This document shows, piece by piece, positions 1 through 5,098 of a DNA stretch of 5,098 nucleotides. The DNA is from an uncultured Bacilli bacterium. GTDB taxonomy: Bacteria > Bacillota_I > Bacilli_A > RF39 > UBA660. How positions within the stretch are numbered: position 1 is the first letter of the stretch; each line of letters starts with the position of its first letter. Below the pieces are notes generated by a model, which saw nothing but the letters and a program-made list of their open reading frames with translations, ran no database searches and was not told the origin of the DNA. The stretch spans positions 1 through 5,098 of the forward strand of contig CANQDH010000074.1 of the NCBI GenBank assembly GCA_947591565.1, in the 5' to 3' direction. Position numbers and translations under genes: made by a program.

Positions 1-22
1 CCCCTTTACTGTTTGTAAACAT
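1..22 (-). CDS. 5' end of an unidentified gene, cut by the left edge
   Basis: An ATG at 22-20 opens a frame that stays open to the edge and reads MFTNSKG. Seven residues are too few to identify a product. The case for a real gene rests on the upstream signals, not on the peptide: a strong Shine-Dalgarno sequence ends nine bases before the ATG, and a good promoter lies about 30-40 bases upstream of that. The preceding gene ends in a probable terminator, so this gene appears to start its own transcription unit and not to belong to the polC operon. An alternative is a short leader peptide. Confidence 0.6.
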
Positions 23-31
23 AAATTACAT

Positions 32-38
32 CTCCTTT
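32..38 (-). promoter_or_regulatory. Ribosome binding site of the left-edge gene
   Basis: The minus strand reads AAAGGAG here, a near-complete match to the anti-Shine-Dalgarno complement, followed by a nine-base spacer and ATG. It fixes the start codon of the truncated gene at 22 and is the main evidence that a gene starts there. Confidence 0.75.
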
Positions 39-58
39 ACTTTCTTATTCTATAAATT

Positions 59-87
59 ATTCTATCACAACTTTTTAGTTATGACAA
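59..87 (-). promoter_or_regulatory. Sigma-A type promoter with extended -10
   Basis: On the minus strand, TTGTCA at 87-82 matches the -35 consensus TTGACA at five of six positions. TAGAAT at 64-59 matches the -10 consensus TATAAT at five of six. The spacer is exactly 17 bases. The -10 is preceded by TGA (67-65), giving the TGn extended -10 common in Bacillota. Transcription would start near position 52, leaving a leader of about 30 bases that includes the ribosome binding site at 38-32. The site falls between the probable terminator of the upstream operon and the ATG at 22, as a promoter of the next gene should. No clear operator repeat is seen around it. Confidence 0.7.
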
Positions 88-90
88 TAC

Positions 91-121
91 AAAAAGAACT
101 GAATAAAAATTTTTATGCAGT
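91..121 (-). terminator. Probable rho-independent terminator of the polC operon
   Basis: Positions 98-121 form an inverted repeat: ACTG pairs with CAGT at the ends, then one A.G mismatch (102/117), then an A/T-only inner stem, with the middle AATT as the likely loop. On the minus strand it is followed at once by TCTTTTT (97-91). It begins two bases after the stop codon of the 352-residue gene. The G+C clamp is only four pairs long, so the hairpin is weaker than a typical terminator. A T-run on the plus strand at 129-135 might let it also work in the other direction, though no plus-strand gene is visible to need it. Confidence 0.55.
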
Positions 122-123
122 CC

Positions 124-1182
124 TTACATTTTTTTAGGTGATATTCCATAAGCATATTCATACATAATATTATGATTATGAAGTTTATGTTTATTTAACA
201 TTTCTTGGATATAACTTATTTTCATTCCTGGTACAAAATTTTTAGGATATATGAGTCCAGGAATTTCCTTTTTTTCATCCTTACTATAACCCGCCATTGC
301 AAGATACATAATATCATTATCACTTACCTTTTTAATTGGTAAATTGGGAGCTAATAAATAATAAGAAAAATGACCATTTTCCTCTAAAGAAATAACTTCG
401 ACAATACTAACACTACCATCAGCATTAGTTTTCTTTAGTTCTCTACCATGAACGTGGCTTAGTTCTTCTTCATTTAATAAGCAACGTTCTAATCTAAAAA
501 CAAAATCTTTTGATTCATAATATCCAAAACCTAAAGAACCTAATTTAGCAAATAAAAATTGTAATTTTTTTTCAATAATACTTGCATTATCAGAACTTTT
601 AACATAATCATTAATATTAAGTGTTCCATTCTTAATACTTTGAATAATTTGTTTAAATTCTTCTAGGTCTTTATGTTGTTCATTATTGTAATTAATTAAT
701 TTATCAATCTCTTTTATTTTATCTAAAACTTCACTATTATATACGGGATTATTATAATGTTTTTCATCATTTTGTTGAATTCTACTTAAGCCAAAATATT
801 CCGTATCGTCATTATTATGTATTCTAGCTAAATCATTATAACTTCCATATGTGGCATCAGCTACCCATTTATGTCCATCAACGTAAAATTCGACGAATTT
901 ATGACCTTGATCAATAATTTCACTTGGTATATCAAACTTGCTTAGTAACTGACTATATAATTGAGCCCACATAACGCAATTGATTTCAGTTTCTTTAAAT
1001 TTATCAACATTTACTTTTTTGTGCATCATATTATACATTTCAGTAAATCCTGTATTATTAAATTTAGTACTAAATGATACAGTTTTAGCAAGTTCAATGT
1101 ACAATAAACGAGCTATTTCTAATTTACTAAGATGGTTGATATCGATATTTATATTATTCATTATTCTTTCATATATTGTCAT
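124..1182 (-). CDS. Transglutaminase-like (Cys-His-Asp) domain protein, 352 aa
   Basis: Likely a cytoplasmic enzyme of the transglutaminase-like/papain-fold superfamily; its substrate is unknown. The core lies at about residues 60-120. C69 starts a helix (NCVMWAQLYSQLL), followed by a strand around DIPSEII, H94 in QGHKFVEFYVDGHKWV and D109 in VADATYG. The spacing C-25-H-15-D and the 'dgHKWVaDaT' pattern are typical of the family. Residues 1-60 are mostly helical. Residues 150-185 are charged and helical. Residues 200-350 form a second region that I do not recognise, with beta-rich stretches near 225-280. There is no signal peptide or membrane segment. The ATG at 1182 is chosen because an AAGAGG site ends six bases before it; M8 has no such support. 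The gene begins 16 bases after the polC stop codon and probably shares its transcript. It could be a protease, amidase or cross-linking enzyme; the sequence does not decide which. Confidence 0.8.
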   Translation of the reverse strand: MTIYERIMNNINIDINHLSKLEIARLLYIELAKTVSFSTKFNNTGFTEMYNMMHKKVNVDKFKETEINCVMWAQLYSQLLSKFDIPSEIIDQGHKFVEFYVDGHKWVADATYGSYNDLARIHNNDDTEYFGLSRIQQNDEKHYNNPVYNSEVLDKIKEIDKLINYNNEQHKDLEEFKQIIQSIKNGTLNINDYVKSSDNASIIEKKLQFLFAKLGSLGFGYYESKDFVFRLERCLLNEEELSHVHGRELKKTNADGSVSIVEVISLEENGHFSYYLLAPNLPIKKVSDNDIMYLAMAGYSKDEKKEIPGLIYPKNFVPGMKISYIQEMLNKHKLHNHNIMYEYAYGISPKKM

Positions 1183-1188
1183 TTTTAT

Positions 1189-1194
1189 CCTCTT
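1189..1194 (-). promoter_or_regulatory. Ribosome binding site of the transglutaminase-like gene
   Basis: AAGAGG on the minus strand, six bases before the ATG at 1182. It fills most of the 16-base gap after the polC stop and follows directly on the second stop codon (TAG, 1198-1196). No room is left for a terminator or a separate promoter in the gap, which supports translation from the polC transcript. Confidence 0.75.
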
Positions 1195-1198
1195 TCTA

Positions 1199-4100
1199 TT
1201 AAAAAAGGCTTAATTGATTAGATTCAGGCATACCATCTAATATACCCATTAAACGCATTTTTTCGATTAAAGTGCTTGATATTTTGGCTCTTTTTTGTAA
1301 ATCTTCAATACTAATAAATTCACCCTTTTGACGTTCTGTTTCAATATTATTTGCAACAGTATCTCCTAATCCATCGATAGAACTAAATGGTGGATATATT
1401 TCTGTATCACTAACAGTATCCCAAACGGTTGCACTACTCTTATATAAATCAATATTTAAAAATTTAATACCTCTAGCTGTTGCTTCAAGAGCAACTCTTA
1501 AACTTTCAAATTGCCCATTTTCTTTATTTGTTGCTTCATACCCTTTATTTTGAATTTCAATTATTTTATTTTTGATAGCATCATAACCTTTAATCATAAC
1601 ATCAACATCAACATCAGTTGCTTTAGATGTCATCCATGATGCATAGAAATAAACAGGCATATGAACTTTATACCAAGCTATCCTAAAGGCACTTATAACA
1701 TAAGCAGCGGCATGGGCTTTTGGGAACATATACTTAATCTTGGCACATGAGTCAATAAACCACTCTGGAATACCAGCTTCTTTCATTGTTTGAACATGAC
1801 CTTTCCATGTTTCAGGATCTTTTGATGCTTTACCCTTACGAACAAATTCCATAATTTTAAAAGCCTTTATTGGAGCAAGCCCATGATACATCAAATATAC
1901 CATAATATCATCACGACAACCAATCGTTTCTTTAAAAGGAACTTTAATATGGCCATTTTCATCAGGTGTACATAAATCTTTAGCATTTCCAAGCCATACA
2001 TCCGTACCATGCGATAGACCAGATATTTTAACAAGTTCCGCAAAGGTTGTAGGTTTGGTGTCTTCAACTAATTGAATAGTGAAAGCGGTTCCAAATTCTG
2101 GAATACCAAGTGTTCCTGTATTACACATTATTTGCTCCTTGGTAACGCCTAAGGCTTTCGTCGATGTAAAGATACTCATTGTTTCCTTATCATCTAAAGG
2201 AACTTTCATTATATCGGTTCCAGATTGAAGCTGAATTAATCTTAACTGGGTGGGATCAGAATGCCCTAAAATATCTAGTTTCAAAACACATTCTTCAATC
2301 GAATGATAATCAAAGTGTGTTGTTCGCCAGTCAGCTGTTACATCTTCAGCGGGGTACTGAACAGGCGTAAAATTATAACAAGACATATAGTCAGGAATAA
2401 CAACTATACCACCTGGATGTTGTCCCGTTGTTCTTTTGACACCTGTACATCCAACAGCAAGTCGCTCAACTTCAGCTGTTCGCATAACAATATTTTTATC
2501 TTCACAGTAACCTTTAACAAATCCAAAAGCGGTTTTGTCAGCAACCGTTCCAATCGTTCCTGCTCTATAGACATTATCAGCACCAAATAAAACCTTTGTA
2601 TATGCATGCGTACTAGCTTGATTTAAATCCGAAAAGTTTAAATCAATATCAGGAACTTTATCAGCATTAAAGCCAAGGAAAGTTGCAAATGGCATATCCT
2701 GACCATCTTTAATAAGAGGTATATGACAATTTGGGCACATTTTATCAGGTAAATCAAATCCTGATGAATATGTTGCTCCTAAAGAATTACCATTTTCATC
2801 TTCAAAAATACTTATTTTGCATTTTTGACATCTATAATGAGCAGATAAAGGATTAACTTCGGTTATACCCATTAATGTAGCTACGAAACTAGATCCAACG
2901 GAACCACGTGAACCTACAAGATATCCTTCATTATTAGAATGTTTAACAAGTCTTTGAGCAATCAAATAGATAGGATCAAAGCCAGCACCGATAACACCAC
3001 CTAAGCGTTTTTTGACTTCTTTTTGAGCATTTTCATCATCTAAATCAGTTGTCTTTTTAACATAGTCAAAGACAAGTTTTTTAACATTATCAAACCCACT
3101 TACAATAACCTCATGAAGCATTTTGATAGCTTCATCATGTACTTTATCATCACTTAAACCTTGATCCTTTAAATTTTCACATATAGTATTTAAAACAGCA
3201 TCCCCGTATAATTCGGTTGCGATTCTTTTTTCAATATTTTCAGGAAGAGGGTCACCATATAATTCTTTAGCCTTATCATAGACTAAATCGGTTACAACTC
3301 TAGGACAATCGAGATAAGATTTACCATCATCACTTTTAACCCTTGGAGAAAAAGGAATACCACCTGTATCAGGTATAACCTCAATAATATCAACCATATC
3401 TAATATTTTATTGGTATTTTCAACAACAATTTTATAAGCAAGATCAGCATCTAAAAAGGAAAAATCATCAAGCATTTCTCTTGTTGTGCGAAAATGCTGA
3501 CTTGGAATTTCGGTTATATCTCTTTTAGCAAGAGGATGTCTACCGCCTCCAGGTACTTTTTGATTGACAATAATTTGTCTATATATTTTATCTTTTCGGT
3601 AAAAATGATGAACATCACCGGTTGCGACAATTATTTTTCCAGCATCCATACACGCATTAATAATTTTTTTGATATGTTCTTTAAGTTCCATTTCACTCTT
3701 AAAATCACCAATTTGAATTAAGTGATTATAAACTTCTGGTGGTTGTACTTCTACATAATCATAAAAATTGATAATATTGGTAAGTTCTTCACCTTCTTTA
3801 CTTCTTGCTTCTGTAAAGACTTCTGATTCATAACAACCACTACCTATTAAGATACCTTCTCTTAATTCTTGTAACTTACTTCTTAATATACGTGCATTTT
3901 TGTAATAATAAACCGTATTAGCAAGGGATATAATTTCAAACAAATTTTTAAGACCTTGCTGCGTCATAGCAATCGCATTAAAATGATAAGTTCGACCAAA
4001 TTTATATATTTCATCTTTCGAAATTAAATTACTTAAATCACTTATTTTTTCAATTTTTTGCATTTCAAGTTTTTTTAGCATTTTATGGAAAACTAAAGCT

Positions 4101-5098
4101 GTTCCTTCAGCATCATAATCAGCCCTATGATGAGCATCTTCATCCCATGGTACATTATACCTTTTAACAAGTGCTGACAAATTATGTCTTGTATATCCTT
4201 GGTCAATTGCTCTAGCAAGTTCAAGGGTATCGATAACTGTATTTTTAAATGTTCCTAAGTTATATTTTTTCATAGCCATTTCGATAAAAGATATATCAAA
4301 TTTAGCATTATGGGCTACCATAGGTAAAGAACCCGTCCACTCTAAAAATTTCTTTGTTACAGTTTCTTCTTCATCTTTACCCTTTACCATATCATCAGTA
4401 ATACATGTTAAGGCTGTAATTTTATCTGGTATATGTCTTTTAGGATCAATTAATTCATCAAATCGATCAATAATACTCCCATCTTTGATTTTGACAGCAC
4501 CAATTTCAATCATTTGATCTCCGCCACCCGCATTAAATCCAGTTGTTTCCGTATCAAAGACAACATAAGTATTATCAAGTAAGGAATCATCCGTTGGACG
4601 TATAACGATATTAACTGTATCATCTACTAAAACTAATTCTGTTCCGTATAAACCTTTAAATAAAGGTGGATTTTTTAAAAGTTCTTTTTGCTTTTCTATT
4701 TCCTTATTGATTTCTTCTTTATTAGCTCCTTCTTCGTTTAAACTATTTTCTAACTTTTCAATTTCACTTTTGATACCATTTATAATATCCTTATTATGTT
4801 TTTTTATAATGCCAAAAGATATAGGAAAGGCTTGACAACCTGAATGATCGGTAATAGCAACACCTTTATATCCCATTTGAATCGTTTTTTCAACAAGTTC
4901 ACATGTATGTTTGCCAAGATCTAATTTTGTAACACCATCCATCTGACTCATCATCGTATGTGCGTGAAGTTCAACTCTTTTGATAGGAGCATCATCAATT
5001 AATTCGTCGTTTTTTCGGTCGCTGATATTAATATCTCTAACTTGCAAAGTTAGTTCTTTAGAATATTTATCATCTTTAATATTACCTTTCATCTTATA
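1199..5098 (-). CDS. polC: DNA polymerase III alpha subunit, PolC type (5' end missing)
   Basis: Replicative DNA polymerase with built-in 3'-5' proofreading (EC 2.7.7.7), working at the fork with the beta clamp. Residues are numbered from the Met codon at 5092. 1-36: last strand of the OB domain. 38-160 and about 350-575: PHP domain, with HAH (43-45), TDH (81-83), E152 and GDVHH (492-496). 173-345: DEDDh exonuclease, with D180/E182, D266, H322 and D327. Polymerase core: GSRGSVGSS (727-735), catalytic D815 and D817 in PDIDLNF, and D940 in LKLDILGH. Zinc site: C755, C758, C786, C789. About 1235-1290: helix-hairpin-helix-like tail. 1293-1297: QLSLF clamp motif, as in Bacillus PolC. The Met at 5092 is probably not the start: the frame continues (Tyr-Lys) to the edge, YKMKGNIKDD lines up with OB residues VKVRGRVEND of Bacillus PolC, and about 300 N-terminal residues are missing. 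Two inserts are annotated separately. The gene ends TAA TAG. Confidence 0.97.
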   Translation of the reverse strand, partial: YKMKGNIKDDKYSKELTLQVRDINISDRKNDELIDDAPIKRVELHAHTMMSQMDGVTKLDLGKHTCELVEKTIQMGYKGVAITDHSGCQAFPISFGIIKKHNKDIINGIKSEIEKLENSLNEEGANKEEINKEIEKQKELLKNPPLFKGLYGTELVLVDDTVNIVIRPTDDSLLDNTYVVFDTETTGFNAGGGDQMIEIGAVKIKDGSIIDRFDELIDPKRHIPDKITALTCITDDMVKGKDEEETVTKKFLEWTGSLPMVAHNAKFDISFIEMAMKKYNLGTFKNTVIDTLELARAIDQGYTRHNLSALVKRYNVPWDEDAHHRADYDAEGTALVFHKMLKKLEMQKIEKISDLSNLISKDEIYKFGRTYHFNAIAMTQQGLKNLFEIISLANTVYYYKNARILRSKLQELREGILIGSGCYESEVFTEARSKEGEELTNIINFYDYVEVQPPEVYNHLIQIGDFKSEMELKEHIKKIINACMDAGKIIVATGDVHHFYRKDKIYRQIIVNQKVPGGGRHPLAKRDITEIPSQHFRTTREMLDDFSFLDADLAYKIVVENTNKILDMVDIIEVIPDTGGIPFSPRVKSDDGKSYLDCPRVVTDLVYDKAKELYGDPLPENIEKRIATELYGDAVLNTICENLKDQGLSDDKVHDEAIKMLHEVIVSGFDNVKKLVFDYVKKTTDLDDENAQKEVKKRLGGVIGAGFDPIYLIAQRLVKHSNNEGYLVGSRGSVGSSFVATLMGITEVNPLSAHYRCQKCKISIFEDENGNSLGATYSSGFDLPDKMCPNCHIPLIKDGQDMPFATFLGFNADKVPDIDLNFSDLNQASTHAYTKVLFGADNVYRAGTIGTVADKTAFGFVKGYCEDKNIVMRTAEVERLAVGCTGVKRTTGQHPGGIVVIPDYMSCYNFTPVQYPAEDVTADWRTTHFDYHSIEECVLKLDILGHSDPTQLRLIQLQSGTDIMKVPLDDKETMSIFTSTKALGVTKEQIMCNTGTLGIPEFGTAFTIQLVEDTKPTTFAELVKISGLSHGTDVWLGNAKDLCTPDENGHIKVPFKETIGCRDDIMVYLMYHGLAPIKAFKIMEFVRKGKASKDPETWKGHVQTMKEAGIPEWFIDSCAKIKYMFPKAHAAAYVISAFRIAWYKVHMPVYFYASWMTSKATDVDVDVMIKGYDAIKNKIIEIQNKGYEATNKENGQFESLRVALEATARGIKFLNIDLYKSSATVWDTVSDTEIYPPFSSIDGLGDTVANNIETERQKGEFISIEDLQKRAKISSTLIEKMRLMGILDGMPESNQLSLF
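2930..3262 (-). repeat. Three diverged helical units inside PolC, two of them extra
   Basis: Residues 646-683 and 684-721 (numbered from the Met at 5092) align without gaps at an offset of 38 residues. About 12 of 36 positions are identical, including L646/L684, D648/D686, E654/E692, K657/K695, L659/L697, V662-I663/V700-I701, G666-F667-D668/G704-F705-D706 and V678-K679/V716-K717. A looser first unit, 611-645 (LYGDPLPENIEKRI onward), aligns if two or three residues are gapped. Standard PolC goes straight from the 'LYG..LPE..EKRI..EL' helix to 'IIGHGFAVIYLI..KLVK', so about 70 residues (roughly 629-697, bases 2999-3208) are additional here. The comparison with Bacillus PolC is from memory, and the function of the extra units is unknown. 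Confidence 0.55.
4664..4780 (-). other. Charged coiled-coil-like insert in the PolC PHP domain
   Basis: PolC residues about 105-143 lie between FGIIKKHNKDI and LFKGLYGTELVLVDD, where Bacillus PolC passes almost directly from KKHGIKM to IYGMEANLVDD. The stretch is rich in Glu, Lys and Asn, with Ile/Leu at heptad-like spacing (IKSEIEKLENSL, then EEINKEIEKQKELL), broken near the middle by EEGANK. This suggests a helical hairpin projecting from the PHP domain just before the exonuclease. The metal-binding residues on both sides (D82/H83 and E152) are kept, so the insert does not disrupt the fold's active site. Confidence 0.6.

Noticed and set aside
11..20. GTTTGTAAAC imperfect palindrome as an operator or DnaA-like site
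   Set aside because: The arms are only four bases, it lies inside the first codons of the left-edge gene, and AT-rich DNA yields such pairs by chance.
980..1213. Plus-strand open frame for a 77-residue hydrophobic peptide
   Set aside because: It lies antisense to the start of the transglutaminase-like gene and the polC stop. Its hydrophobic look comes from reading AT-rich coding DNA backwards, and it has no convincing ribosome binding site.
2179..2607. Short overlapping open frames on both strands inside the polymerase core
   Set aside because: All overlap the highly conserved PolC catalytic region in other frames and show no domain or start signal; they are shadows of polC.
3494..3721. Plus-strand open frame of 75 residues
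   Set aside because: Antisense to the conserved second half of the PolC PHP domain, with no ribosome binding site or recognisable motif.
124..5098. Possible Mycoplasma genetic code (TGA as Trp)
   Set aside because: Checked tryptophans, such as W72 of the small protein and W252 of PolC, use TGG, and the conserved frames run full length without in-frame TGA.

Overview
The window is AT-rich DNA (about one third G+C by eye) with all recognisable genes on the minus strand. It carries most of a PolC-type DNA polymerase III alpha subunit, which is the replicative polymerase of low-GC Bacillota and Mycoplasma-like bacteria. Tryptophan is read from TGG and the long frames contain no in-frame TGA, so the standard code (table 11) fits and the Mycoplasma code does not. 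Together with the extra insertions in PolC, this suggests an uncultured Bacilli or Mycoplasmatota-like lineage, for example a gut-type RF39/RFN20 relative. That placement is inference; no sequence search was run.

Reading from right to left, the direction of transcription: (1) 5098-1199 is polC, lacking its 5' end because the gene runs off the right edge. It keeps the last strand of the OB domain, the split PHP domain with the DEDDh proofreading exonuclease inside it, the polymerase core with its three catalytic aspartates, a four-cysteine zinc site, a helix-hairpin-helix-like tail and a terminal QLSLF clamp-binding motif. It ends in a tandem stop, TAA TAG. (2) After a 16-base gap holding a Shine-Dalgarno site comes a 352-residue cytoplasmic protein (1182-124) with a transglutaminase-like Cys-His-Asp triad, probably co-transcribed with polC. 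(3) Just after its stop is an AT-rich hairpin followed by a T-run (121-91), the likely operon terminator. (4) At once after that is a good sigma-A type promoter (87-59), a strong ribosome binding site (38-32) and an ATG at 22-20 that opens a new gene cut off by the left edge.

Two features stand out. PolC has an extra stretch of about 70 residues just before its GSRGSVGSS motif, and this stretch looks like tandem duplication of a helical unit that standard PolC has once. Its PHP domain also carries a charged, coiled-coil-like insert of about 40 residues. The transglutaminase-like gene sits where Bacillus has rimP-nusA, so the neighbourhood is rearranged. I see no mobile element, CRISPR array, tRNA or rRNA.
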